DNA from: Zoroaster sp. YZ-2022
Taxonomy: Eukaryota > Echinodermata > Asteroidea > Forcipulatida > Zoroasteridae
Direction of reading: 5' to 3'
NCBI GenBank assembly: GCA_029582265.1
Contig: CM055831.1
Span: forward strand, 26,264,526 to 26,328,525
DNA: 64,000 nucleotides
Part shown: positions 37,199 to 46,103 of the stretch, one piece after another
Layout: every line of letters starts with the position of its first letter
Numbering within the stretch: the first letter of the stretch is position 1
Position numbers and translations under genes: made by a program
Notes under the pieces: model-generated
Seen by the model: the letters and a program-made list of their open reading frames with translations, nothing else
What the model was told of the DNA's origin: nothing
Database searches by the model: none

Positions 37199-37916
37199 CA
37201 TATTGCAATCCATAAAGCTCTCTCTGCATGTACATAGATCTAATCAAAATAAAATATTGTACAAATCTAATTTTGTGAATAAAGTAAATGATGTGAATAA
37301 ATCATATCTATAAATGTATAACTTTGAATCAGTTTCATTTCTTTTTGTTGTATACCATGGGTTGAATTTTATTACTGGTTCACCATCATCAAATGAATTT
37401 GAATATATTTACACAAATTTGTCTTAAAATTGACATTTTCCTACAATGTATATTGTAAATGTTGACCTACTGTAAAATTAAAGAAAAAATTCACTACAAT
37501 GTTTTAAATAAACAATTTAATATCAAGAAGTCATGTCTTTGGATATGATGTTAGAATTAAACTTTACTTGGTGACATCAATTTGATTCTTGTAGAATTCA
37601 TCGTGTGATGATTAAAATGGTTTACAATTTCATCTACACAAAACATGCTTGAGTTCAAACATAAATTACAGAGATATTGTAAACATTAGGAAGGTCTGAA
37701 GTTTTGATTCTAACATAGCATAGGATCATAGGTGGATCCAGGGGTCAAAGGGTCATCTAACCCTCCCCTCATCTTTTATCACCATGCATGTAAATTTATT
37801 ATACATTATTTGTGTGTCCTGCTTTTCTGCCGTGTCATTTTCAAGATCCTGAATCCGCTCATGCACAGAATCATTCTCCGCATTAAAGGAACTCTAATAT
37901 CAGTTCTTTTAGCATG

Positions 37917-37922
37917 AGGGAT
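37917..37922. repeat. Polinton target-site duplication, left
   Basis: AGGGAT directly before the element. The second copy is at 54526-54531. Single copies occur in the empty sites at 12223-12228 and 24545-24550. Confidence 0.9.
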
Positions 37923-38692
37923 AGTAGTGTATAATGTGTAAAGTGCACCCCTATTTAATGTGCAGTGCACTTCTATTGTGTTACATGGTGCAGTTCTATT
38001 GTGTTACATGGTGCACCTATTGTGTTACATGGTGCACCTATTGTGTTACATGGTGCAGTTCTATTGTGTTACATGGTGCACCTATTGTGTTACATGGTGC
38101 AGTTCTATTGTGTTACATGGTGCACCTATTGTGTTACATGGTGCAGTTCTATTGTGTGAAATGGTGCACCTATTGTGTTACATGGTGCAGTTCTATTGTG
38201 TGAAATGGTGCACCTCTATTGTGTGCCGTGGTGCACATTTTGGGTGGCGCCGTGGTGCAGTGGTGCGCATTTTGGTACACCGCCATTTTGAGAGTAGGTG
38301 AACAAAGGTGTTCTGGCTGAGTGACTATCCACGATCAGTGTGTACAGAGAAACGTACGATGAATAGATACGTGTGAACAAAGGGAAATTTTTGTTCAAGC
38401 AGACAGTGCGCGAAGCTTGATCTGAAGCAGCACTATGAACAAACTGACCGAAGCCGGTTTGTTGAGGTCAGTTTTAGGAACGATAGTGGTAGGTATAGAG
38501 AAAGTCACTATGAAGTGACGGAACGCATTACCACGCAATGTACGAAACTGTTGCCAAGAAAAAACAAAAAGCATACAAACAAAGAATCAAAGAAGCATTC
38601 ACCCTGTGACCTCTGTGGATCATGATCCTCCTGCCAAAACGGGGTTATATACCCCTAATATACGTTGGGTCATAAGTCGAGCGTGTGACGTA
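37923..38692 (+). repeat. Polinton left terminal inverted repeat (about 770 bp)
   Basis: Matches the reverse complement of 53751-54525 to GTGTGACGTA at 38683-38692. Several small length differences from the right copy occur around 38460-38490. The outer third is a tandem array. Confidence 0.9.
37965..38235 (+). repeat. 21/23-bp tandem array inside the left TIR
   Basis: Twelve units built on ATTGTGTTACATGGTGCA, joined alternately by CCT or GTTCT. The last units vary (TGTGAAATGG, TGTGCCGTGG). The array is mirrored in the right TIR at about 54214-54485. All three forward frames are open across it, which is a by-product of the repeat. Confidence 0.9.
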
Positions 38693-39152
38693 ACGGACAA
38701 GTCTTGACACGTTATTGACGTCAATTATTTAAACAAAACAAAATAATTTAATTAATTAAAAATAAGTAAATAAATAAATTATTTGACCAGGCCGTATGAT
38801 GTTGGACAGGTGCTATTGGGTCTTGTTTAACATGTTCGGAAAACCCACGGGCAGCACCGGACATGTTTGGACAAACAAAAGACATGTTCACGGTGGGATG
38901 AATAGAGTCGCCCGTGTGACGTCATGGGCAAGTCTCGACAAGCCATTACGTAAGACTCGTATGTGTTCTAATTGGTTAATCACGTTACGTATGCAGCTTC
39001 GTTCTGTGTTTCTATTGGTCAATCGTATAGTTGGTGATGCCAAAGGTGCGGACTAAATGTGAACATCGGAACGTTAACAGTCATTCTACGCTTGCTGACA
39101 ATTGAGAGAGGTTGAGAAAGATTCCGTCTGTTGTATACAGTATTCACATAAG
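38693..39152 (+). promoter_or_regulatory. Promoter region of the rightward Polinton transcription unit
   Basis: Two perfect CRE palindromes TGACGTCA lie at 38716-38723 and 38917-38924. Inverted CCAAT boxes (ATTGG) lie near 38970 and 39014. The segments around the CREs are an imperfect direct repeat (CGTGTGACGT...GGCAAGTCTCGACA and its counterpart). No clear TATA box. The arrangement suggests a cAMP/stress-responsive or ATF-type early promoter; this is inference from motifs. Confidence 0.5.
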
Positions 39153-39782
39153 ATGGCTGGACTTCCCAAACTTACTATACCTACCCATGAGGATGTATCT
39201 GCATCTCCTCCTGCCGCCCCAACATCTCTGACGGGTGCTGGGCCGTTTGATATTGTGAAAAATCTTACACACGACCATGTCAAAAACGGATGGCGTGAAG
39301 GTTTCAGTGCAAATGAAGGAAGATCTTACTACTACAACCTCTTCACCAGAGAAAGTGTATGGACCATCCCCAACACCATGCCGATCCAGCGTGAGCAGAG
39401 AAGAGTGATGGACTCAACCAACGTTGACGTTCTGACTGCTGCCGTGAACGAGTTGACCGATTCGTCTCAACCAAAACCAGATAACCAGGCACCCTCATCC
39501 TCTGGTGTGAAGGGAAAAGACACTGTGAAGCGAGTCTACAGCCCGGACCCCAACGAGGTGGAAAACGAGAAGAAGGCCAAGAGATTCAAGATCGGAGGTG
39601 AGCGTTATGCTTTTGTCAAACGATTTAAGGGTCGTCCCTACGTTAACATCCGAGAGTATTATTGGAACCACCACAAGACCCGATTGCTGGCTGGGAAGAA
39701 GGGATTGAATCTTACCACTGAAGAATGGATGATGTTGGTTGGACAGAGCAGTGACATAACCAAAGCCCTTGGGATGGTTTAA
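39153..39782 (+). CDS. Polinton WW-domain plus PC4-like protein
   Basis: The ATG at 39153 has a good start context (AAG before ATGG); the frame is also open upstream but without ATG. The 209-residue product has a WW domain at about 45-74 (GWREGF...GRSYYYNLFTRESVWTIP), which binds proline-rich ligands such as PPxY or the RNA polymerase II tail. A polar linker with a basic KRVYSPDP...EKKAKRFK stretch (likely nuclear signal) follows. A PC4/Sub1-like domain at about 144-205 (FKGRPYVNIREYYW...GKKGLNLTTEEW) ends the protein; this fold binds single-stranded DNA and acts in transcription. I infer a nuclear transcription or replication regulator made early. PC4 is not in the usual Polinton core set as I know it. 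A nested intron may replace the PC4 part. Confidence 0.75.
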   Translation: MAGLPKLTIPTHEDVSASPPAAPTSLTGAGPFDIVKNLTHDHVKNGWREGFSANEGRSYYYNLFTRESVWTIPNTMPIQREQRRVMDSTNVDVLTAAVNELTDSSQPKPDNQAPSSSGVKGKDTVKRVYSPDPNEVENEKKAKRFKIGGERYAFVKRFKGRPYVNIREYYWNHHKTRLLAGKKGLNLTTEEWMMLVGQSSDITKALGMV

Positions 39783-39833
39783 ACTACTTCTGTTTCACTA
39801 ATAGCACTTTGTTTTCTTCATTACTTGTTCCAG
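39598..39833 (+). other. Candidate alternative intron removing the PC4-like domain
   Basis: Donor GGAG then GTGAGC (GT at 39598-39599) interrupts codon 149 in phase 1. The acceptor TTCATTACTTGTTCCAG has its AG at 39832-39833 and opens the downstream frame in phase 1. The intron covers almost exactly the PC4-like region and its stop codon. Both sites fit consensus well; splicing is inferred, not shown. Confidence 0.5.
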
Positions 39834-40327
39834 ATGACGACACAGAGAGTACCCAACCCACTAGTGCTGACGTCACTGAAAATGCATCCCCCGTCAAAAT
39901 GGTTATCAAACGAATCCTGACCAAAATCGTCACAGATGAGATACTCAGGCTCGTGTACACTGCTCAGGAAGAGTTAGGATGCGAAGGGTGTGAGGAGAAC
40001 TGGGGGACCCAAGACGAACACCAGTGTGCATTCTTTGGTGTAAGTCCAGCATACAATCTTTATGAGTACGTAACCGAGCGGTATTCAGATGCAGCAACCT
40101 TCGTACGACCGGCAGAGGTCATTGACATTTTTGACGCAGTAAACACCTATCTGAATGTGACTGAATCGAGCGAAGATGGACCGAACATTGATAAACACGC
40201 GTTAATCGCAGACATCTTGGATGGATGGTATGAGGATCCGGATGATATTGCACGTTCGTTCTATTCTACATTCTTCAACAATTTATCCGAACTCATTGAC
40301 AGTACTATACAACAAATGCATGCTTGA
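39834..40327 (+). CDS. Acidic Cys/His-domain exon of Polinton (unknown protein)
   Basis: Open for about 164 codons after the acceptor. The first in-frame ATG is only at 39899, and no ATG precedes it in frame, which favours use as a second exon of the WW gene. A short acidic start (DDDTESTQ) is followed by a helical segment and then CEGCEENWGTQDEHQC. That CxxC...HxC pattern could hold zinc and resembles a recurring motif I recall in Polinton-associated proteins. A strongly acidic C-terminal half follows. Function unknown. If spliced, the product pairs the WW domain with this module instead of PC4. If unspliced it could be a separate small protein from 39899. Confidence 0.55.
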
Positions 40328-40433
40328 ACTAAATATTCATTCCTAGTGGTGGCGGTTTACAAGCTGTTTTCAATATTGTTATTATTATTATTATTTGTTT
40401 CTTCCCGTTTATTTTGGTGGTGAAGTGAACTAA

Positions 40434-40439
40434 AATAAA
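40434..40439 (+). terminator. Poly(A) signal of the rightward transcription unit
   Basis: AATAAA about 105 bases after the stop at 40327, followed by a T/G-rich stretch (TGTCTGTGTTTTGTATG). It would serve both splice forms. Confidence 0.6.
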
Positions 40440-40864
40440 TGTGATAAAATCAATATGTCTGTGTTTTGTATGCTTTTTTTATTTAGGTGGCATTGTATGT
40501 AAGATTAGTACTTAGTAAATTATCAGTGGGGACGGGGTGGATGGTATTACAAAGGGGAGAGAAGTAAATAAACACAAAACACATAAACAAGACGACTCAG
40601 GGTGCCTAAAACCAACCGGAACTCACCAGAACATTCCTTAAGTGGTCAACGGGCGATATACAGTTTCCAGTATTTTATTCATCATTGGCACATCAAACAA
40701 AATACTAATTAAGTAAAAATTTAATTATTAATACTAGCTACGTGTTTTTAAGCATACGAGTCTTACGGTAAAAGAATTAACTCACTACAATTGAAAAAAA
40801 TATGTATTTATCAAAACTCGTTAAATCTGAATCAAATTAGAAAGTTAAGAAAATTAACAACACT
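40440..40864. other. Convergence zone between rightward and leftward genes
   Basis: No gene seen. TTTATT at 40674-40679 is AATAAA on the minus strand and could end the leftward transcripts. Confidence 0.45.
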
Positions 40865-41398
40865 TTATACGGAGAAAGAAGATCGATGGAGTAAAGCCCT
40901 AGACAATTGGTTTATGATAAAATGTTCGTCATACACTTCCGATTTAATACTCGGAAAGTGTTTTTTAACAAAGTCATTTACATTTAAATCATTATCCATC
41001 GTATCCGTCGAGAAAAAGTTTATAATCTTGTCCATGTTCAGTTCTCGGCATCGATGCAATAGAAAGAAGATGACGTACTGTCCACACACGGTTGAAAATG
41101 TTCTCTGTAGGTGTCGTGTTATAGATGACGTATTTCACATTCTTCTGAAGAAACTGTTGAATTTGTGGTACATTGGGTCGTTGTCCGTAGGAGTCAAAAT
41201 ATTCGCCTACTCCATTCCGTGTAATATAGATTGCTACCCAGTGTTGACCTGGCTTATCTGCAGGGTCAGTATTAATAACAAGTGCACTGGGGCGTGGTAT
41301 GTGTCGCTTCGGAAGTTGATCACAGGCAAAACTCCTCTAAAAGTAAGGCTTGGTGAAACGGTCCCGCTTAAAATACCACTAATCTGTTTGGTATTCAT
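40865..41398 (-). pseudogene. Adenain-like cysteine protease (PRO), broken frame
   Basis: The minus strand starts ATG at 41398 (MNTKQISGILSG). It shows the adenovirus-protease signatures in order: GQHWVAIY with catalytic His (codon near 41238-41246), YFDSYG with the acidic residue, and CGQYVIFF with the nucleophile Cys (codon 41084-41086). In adenoviruses and Polintons this enzyme matures capsid precursors. The segments lie in three frames: breaks fall at about 41318-41326 and about 41090-41100, each consistent with one lost base. Total length (about 178 codons) is normal for the family. The gene follows the capsid gene by 17 bases. It is either a pseudogene or intact with consensus errors. 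Confidence 0.75.
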
Positions 41399-41415
41399 TG
41401 TTTGGTCAGAGTAAT

Positions 41416-42743
41416 TTAACCTCTGTAGTCAAAGATGATGTTACGAGCTTGGTCGATTTCCAAAATGTTGTTAAACTCTGCATAGATGATCACGTTTACC
41501 GTATGTTGCCAGCGGACTTGCAAAGTGTATGTCCAGTCGAAGATTACCGTGTTTGACCAAGTTCAAATGTCCTCCAACGGATAGGTCGGGCTCAGATCAA
41601 ATGCGTACAGTCCGTAGCCGCCGTTGTAGTCTTCACGAGTGATGGTGTTACCTTCATTCTGGTACATTTTATCAGTACCCGAGAAGAGTGTTTGGTAGCT
41701 CTGATGAAGTTTCCTTGTGGTGTGTTGAAATTAGGTTTCAAGGGAGTGTACGGTATTTGTTCACCATCTACGTGTACAGTTAAATAGTTAACGTTGAAAT
41801 GTTGGAAATTGAACGGATTCTTACCGTAGCGCCCGTTGAATGCCTCGTTGGTCACACAACCCACCACGATGCGGGTCGGGAGTTGTCCAAGAAACACGTG
41901 ATCTTGCGTCAGTGTTAAGTGGCCCTGTGGGATAGACACCATCTTGCAGAGGTTGCGCTTGAGGGGTACTTTGCGGTTCCCTTTTCCAGAGCTTTCATGT
42001 GACCAAGCATGACCCCTGAACTTACTTTCACTTTTCTTACAAACACGGATGCATTTAGGATGTTCACTTTGTAGGTAGGGTTGGCTCCAGTTGCCATGAG
42101 ACAGAAAGCATCGCTGCTGCGGATCAGTTTCAATTTAACATCCACTCCATTTAACATGTGGCGGTCCTGGAAGAAAATGTCGCTGTGTATGGGTCCTATC
42201 ATATCCACTACGTTACTGTTCTTGATGAATTTGTATCTTTTCTTGAGACCTTCGTTAACCGCTTCAGCATCAGCCATAGGATCACCGTTGTCAAACCTTC
42301 TAGCCGTGTCCTTGTAGAACAGAGAACCCATGAGTTGAGAGTTCTTAGCATCAGCACCATAGCTTAGTAGGGTTTCAATCATAGCCGGTATGGATAGGTG
42401 GGTGTGGAGGGGAGATGAGTCGCTCGTTAAGACTTACGTCTACCTGATTGAATAAAGAGTGTAAAAATAAATTCACGGGGCCCACGTGGTCTGCATCAGT
42501 CAGATTGGTGCCGTCTGCCTTCGTTACTTTGGCCTTGATGTAAAGTTGTGTTTGATTAAGATCCAGGTATTCAGCACCTGATCCGGGAATAAAGAATTCG
42601 ATTGGCCCGCCATCGGAAAAAGTTGAAATCGGGTGAAATTCCACCCATTGACCCTTGTCAATACTAGTTTGGGTGGGCGGAAGTGAAAACAAGTCTAGCT
42701 CGGATTTGGTACATTCGCAAGAGTGACTATGCAACAGTGCCAT
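41416..42743 (-). pseudogene. Polinton major capsid protein (double jelly-roll), broken frame
   Basis: ATG at 42743 opens MALLHSHSCECTKSELDLF, a start I recognise from Polinton and adintovirus capsid proteins. It is followed by PIEFFIPGSG, YLDLNQTQLYIKAKV and FNQVDVSLN. The coding sequence continues in other frames (41915-42382, 41592-41942 and on to a stop at 41416). The C-terminal part contains GHLNLVKHGNLRL and ends near FDYRG. Breaks fall near 42375-42400, 41915-41945, 41670-41700 and around 41500-41580. Total about 440 codons. The protein forms the trimeric capsomers of the predicted virion. No nonsense change independent of a frame break was noticed. Confidence 0.8.
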
Positions 42744-42771
42744 GATGATTCACAAGGTGTTGTTGAGAAAA

Positions 42772-43194
42772 CTAATCAAAGATGTCAAACGATCGTTTCG
42801 CTCGCTTGCCAGACGTAGAAGTGGATCTTCTACGATGTGCTTTCCTTTTTATACCACGTTGGCGACCACCTACTGGTCTCCCTTTCAAGCTACCAACGGC
42901 CTTTCGGGTGAGATTACGGCCAGCTTGGTGAAATCTTGTTTTGGCCGCTGTTTTGATATTTTTGCCCTCCAGAGCATCTTGGGCAATGCTGACTCCCGTA
43001 TTGAGTACCTCACGACCCAGCGTTTTAGCCCCTTGTTTTAGTAAAGGTATGGCGGATCGGAAAAGTCCTCCAAGAATTCCACCTAGTCCGTAACCTCGTT
43101 GGTACCGGGGCCCCGAAAACACAGGAAGACCCCTTCCAACTTGTTGGGTGTAGTAATGTTCATAATGTTTACTGTCGGGAACAAAGCGTCTCAT
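42772..43194 (-). CDS. Polinton minor virion protein, pX/pVI-like
   Basis: 140 intact residues from ATG 43194. The N-terminal third holds a Gly-rich hydrophobic helix (GYGLGGILGGLFRSAIPLL) followed by an amphipathic segment. The C-terminal third is very basic (RQRGIKRKAHRRRSTSTSGKRAKR). This layout matches the small Polinton/adintovirus proteins compared with adenovirus pVI or pX, which act at membranes or condense DNA inside the capsid. It sits between the capsid and penton genes (28 and 17 bases away), as usual in the late cluster. The family assignment rests on layout and context rather than a catalytic motif. Confidence 0.65.
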   Translation of the reverse strand: MRRFVPDSKHYEHYYTQQVGRGLPVFSGPRYQRGYGLGGILGGLFRSAIPLLKQGAKTLGREVLNTGVSIAQDALEGKNIKTAAKTRFHQAGRNLTRKAVGSLKGRPVGGRQRGIKRKAHRRRSTSTSGKRAKRSFDIFD

Positions 43195-43211
43195 GATGAT
43201 GATGATGATGA

Positions 43212-43961
43212 TCAGTTAAAGTATGCCGAGCGCCGTTTCCTGAAGTGTAGTTTCACGATGACCCGACCACCTTCGAATGGTAGAGTCGAGCCTGTGTCGT
43301 CTTTTATAAATGTTTCTATCGTATGAATAAATTTTTGTTTTAAGGGATGATAATGCGGATTATCGTATAATTTTGTAATTGTTTCCCCGTTATTTCCATC
43401 GACGTTTACAATCCGTAACAAAGGTGCCCGCGTATCGCCAACAATGCTGTACTCTATAATGTTAGAGTATATAAACATGGAATGAAACGGATGTATGTCC
43501 ACCACTCGAGAACTTTTTTGAATACCGGTTATAATAGAGTCGTCTTCATTAAAACCAAACAACGATGCTAAATTTTTTCCCAAGTTGAGTATCACGTCCT
43601 CTGATGTCTTGACGACTATCTTCTGGTTATATTTGTGATATTTAAAACTGACTTTTCCGTTGTGGTCTGGTGGTGGTCTTATATTACTAAGTAAGTCATC
43701 GGGAGTAGGGTAGTAACCAGCCGGTATACTGTGTAAATGAAAATGTGGTGATGCCTCATCGGCCGAGCAAGCATAAAAGTACGTTCTCTCAGAAACGTTA
43801 AACCAGCGGTGAGGATATGTAAACTGTGTCAGACCACACTCCCAATCACCTTCAAGTGAGAGTGGGGTTGGCAAAGTCACAAAGAAATGACTTAACGTAT
43901 TATTTGGATGAGTTTTCATGGAACTATTGCTCGGGAGCGTGACATAGAATGAGTCCGTCAT
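43212..43961 (-). CDS. Polinton penton-like minor capsid protein (single jelly-roll)
   Basis: 249 intact residues from ATG 43961. The start MTDSFYVTLPSNSS, then NNTLSHFFVTLPTPLSLEGDWECGL and QFTYPHRWFNV, is the signature I associate with Polinton minor capsid proteins. In that family the fold is a single jelly-roll placed at capsid vertices. The remainder alternates short beta-strand-like stretches and loops, without membrane segment or signal peptide. It lies between the pX-like gene and the integrase in a tight leftward cluster. Not broken, unlike its capsid partner. Confidence 0.8.
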   Translation of the reverse strand: MTDSFYVTLPSNSSMKTHPNNTLSHFFVTLPTPLSLEGDWECGLTQFTYPHRWFNVSERTYFYACSADEASPHFHLHSIPAGYYPTPDDLLSNIRPPPDHNGKVSFKYHKYNQKIVVKTSEDVILNLGKNLASLFGFNEDDSIITGIQKSSRVVDIHPFHSMFIYSNIIEYSIVGDTRAPLLRIVNVDGNNGETITKLYDNPHYHPLKQKFIHTIETFIKDDTGSTLPFEGGRVIVKLHFRKRRSAYFN

Positions 43962-44010
43962 GGTGTTCTTTATAAGTGGTGTATGAAGATCAACAAGCCT
44001 TCAACTGTTT

Positions 44011-45198
44011 TTATATAGTATGAAGATTAGTTACCCAACTGTTAAACTTATCTGGATAACCAACCCACTTAACAAAGTACTCAGTCTTCCCACGACGCTT
44101 TCTGGTATCCAGCACTTTCTCTACCTGATACATATCATCCGTCTTAATCACAAGTTGTAATTCTTGTTCATAGAAAGTCCCGTTTAATTCTTCGCCGTCA
44201 TAATCCTTTAACCTGTACACTGGAGGGTGCCGGGAAATTTTAGCACTGACGGTAAAAATTTCAGTGGTCCAGTTTGGAACATAACCCTTGCGAAATGGTC
44301 TAGTCGTCATACTTATCCGGACCGTATCCCCCACTTTAAACTTAAATTTAATTCGACTTGTCCCTACATCCGAACTGTATAAAGCTCGCCATACTTTATC
44401 CGCATTATGGATAGTCACCGTTGCGGGAGTAGTCTTGATACTTCGATGATAAGAGTGATTGTAGGCGGAGAGCAACTTTGGTAAAACGTTCAAGTACACA
44501 TGTGTATTGTTAGCAGTGAAGTATTTCCACATTTTGGTCTTGAGAGTTCTATTGAATCGTTCGACAATGCTTGCTTTGGTTTCGTTTTGAGTTGTGAAAA
44601 AACGAATATTTTCTTTTTTTAACAAGTTCTGAAAATTTCGGTTGATAAATTCCGTACCCTTATCGGTCTGAAGGAGGTGTGGCTTACGCCCACTTTTCAA
44701 TATTTTTTTGAATGCGTCGATTAGAGCTAGTCCAGTTTTGTTCTTGAGAGGAACGGCCCATGCGTACTTTGATAACACGTCTATGCATGTCAACAGATAC
44801 TTAAAACCTCTATTAAACTCAGATAATGATGACATATCGACCAGATCCGCTTGCCATTGTTGGTCAATTCCGTTCACCACGACTCTGTTTCGTTTAAACC
44901 GCTTACGAATGGGTTTGTGTAGAGTGTAAGCCGGTTGTTTGCTCAACCATTGCTTTATCTGTTGTCTGTTCAGTTTGACTCCGTCTTTTTGGGCAGCATT
45001 GTAAAGAGCTTCAAACCACCAAAAGCGCCGGGGTGCTGGGCCTCGTAATACACTCTCTTCAGGTACGCCTCCCCCACTTCCATCGGTAAATTCAGAGCTT
45101 TCGATAATCAATGTACTCTTGCAACACACAGTCACGCATCGGATTTTCTTCAAAATGTCTCTAAATTTACAATCAGACTTTGGGGGACAACACTCCAT
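44011..45198 (-). CDS. Polinton integrase with C-terminal chromodomain
   Basis: 395 residues from ATG 45198; the frame is open further upstream but has no earlier ATG. A Cys-rich start (six Cys in the first 26 residues) is followed by a helical segment ending in TLHKPIRKRF. The retroviral-type core comes next, with catalytic D118 (QWQADLVDM), D179 (LQTDKGTEF) and E213 (KASIVERFNRTLK). An SH3-like basic domain (FKVGDTVRI) follows, and last a chromodomain (YQVEKVLD...YFVKWVGYPDKFNSW). The enzyme joins element ends to target DNA with a 6-bp stagger, as seen at this locus; the chromodomain probably directs it to modified histone tails. The frame is intact. The Cys-rich start may originally have been a separate small protein. 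Confidence 0.9.
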   Translation of the reverse strand: MECCPPKSDCKFRDILKKIRCVTVCCKSTLIIESSEFTDGSGGGVPEESVLRGPAPRRFWWFEALYNAAQKDGVKLNRQQIKQWLSKQPAYTLHKPIRKRFKRNRVVVNGIDQQWQADLVDMSSLSEFNRGFKYLLTCIDVLSKYAWAVPLKNKTGLALIDAFKKILKSGRKPHLLQTDKGTEFINRNFQNLLKKENIRFFTTQNETKASIVERFNRTLKTKMWKYFTANNTHVYLNVLPKLLSAYNHSYHRSIKTTPATVTIHNADKVWRALYSSDVGTSRIKFKFKVGDTVRISMTTRPFRKGYVPNWTTEIFTVSAKISRHPPVYRLKDYDGEELNGTFYEQELQLVIKTDDMYQVEKVLDTRKRRGKTEYFVKWVGYPDKFNSWVTNLHTI

Positions 45199-45244
45199 GA
45201 TGAAGACTACTTTCAAAATGATGGTTGAGCGCGTGGTGTATGTC

Positions 45245-45740
45245 CTAATATGGAGTCCATTTTCTCTTAGAAAGGGTAGGTGCACTTTTACTTCTAAGTT
45301 TCTTCTTCTTTACAGAGAGAGTGGATGGGAGATGGGAAGCTTCCGCAAACAGTCGGGGTAGTCCATAAGCATCCTCTTCTGGCTCCTCCTTCAGTGGTAA
45401 TTTAATTTTGGAAGGGGTTTTCAAAACTTCCCGTTTTAACTTGGGTGGACCCAACTCACTCTCAAGCTTGGGTGGGTCATCCGCGTTATCAGTCTCCGTT
45501 TTCAAAGTCATCGTCAAGGGGGTCATCCTCTGTCTGTTCAACTCCATGTACCGTTGAAGAGTCTGGTGGTAAAGCTTGATTTTCTGGTCGTCGGTCATGT
45601 CTTGTCTTTCAAGTAGTTTCGCATATCTTCATCTATACTATGTACCACGCGGGTCGTAGGTGTCTGTTCTAAACGCCTCGCTGACTGAAGCTTCGTCAGA
45701 GTCTCCTGCGGACCAATACCATTTTCTTAGCGTACTCCAT
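45245..45740 (-). pseudogene. Conserved small Polinton protein (starts MEYAKK), broken frame
   Basis: ATG at 45740 reads MEYAKKMVLV, a start I recall in a widespread Polinton protein encoded just upstream of the integrase. The match then continues in the second frame and again, from about 45598, in the frame of a 117-codon open segment (MTDDQKIKLYHQTLQRYMEL), ending at 45245. Breaks near 45710 and 45600 each fit one lost base. The C-terminal part is charged and Pro/Lys-rich, with no known domain. Function unknown; the position between ATPase and integrase is typical. Confidence 0.55.
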
Positions 45741-46067
45741 ATCTATTTAAACAAAAGTCCCCTAAAGCGCTCAACACTGGAGCGAGTAAAGCCCCCGAGA
45801 AAATCCACCCTTTTGACTGAGAGTTTTCTTTTTCTTCTGAGTACTCAACTTTCTGTTGGTAAGAGACCTCAGGTTTTGTTTGTACTTTTAAGTTTCTTTT
45901 TTGTCAGCGGGCTTCAGGGAGCAATTTCCATTCAGGACGTTGAGGGCGCACTCACACAAACATTTCATTAATCCTTGTTGGCCCTTGGATAATACCGTGA
46001 CGTTGTTTGTGTGGTTCCTTACCAGCACGTGGAGATAGGGAGCGTGCTTATGCAGACGCTTCGACAT
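45727..46067 (-). pseudogene. Conserved small Polinton protein (starts MSKRLHKHAPYL), broken frame
   Basis: ATG at 46067. The visible pattern is MSKR..., CLCECALNVLNGN, a Lys-rich stretch, QNLRSL, then a GGF motif followed by a Gly/Ala/Leu hydrophobic tail. This is a small basic protein I recall as common in Polintons, of unknown function, perhaps virion-associated. Disturbances lie at about 45885-45895 (stop in the Lys-rich run) and about 45795-45805, both in homopolymers. The end overlaps the next gene's start by about 14 bases. It begins 36 bases after the ATPase stop. Confidence 0.55.
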
Positions 46068-46103
46068 CTTCAAATGATTGACTTACTATCCAACACTCCA
46101 TAT

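Noticed and set aside
37965..38235. CRISPR-like regular array
   Set aside because: Spacers are only CCT or GTTCT, the context is eukaryotic and there are no cas genes. It is a TIR minisatellite.
37934..38301. Long Cys/Met/Val-rich open frames in three frames in the left TIR (and their mirror at 54147-54514)
   Set aside because: They are the translation of the 21/23-bp tandem array, open in every frame because the repeat lacks stops. No protein feature.
40791..41414. 207-codon rightward open frame
   Set aside because: It is antisense to the adenain-like protease, whose catalytic motifs are readable on the minus strand.
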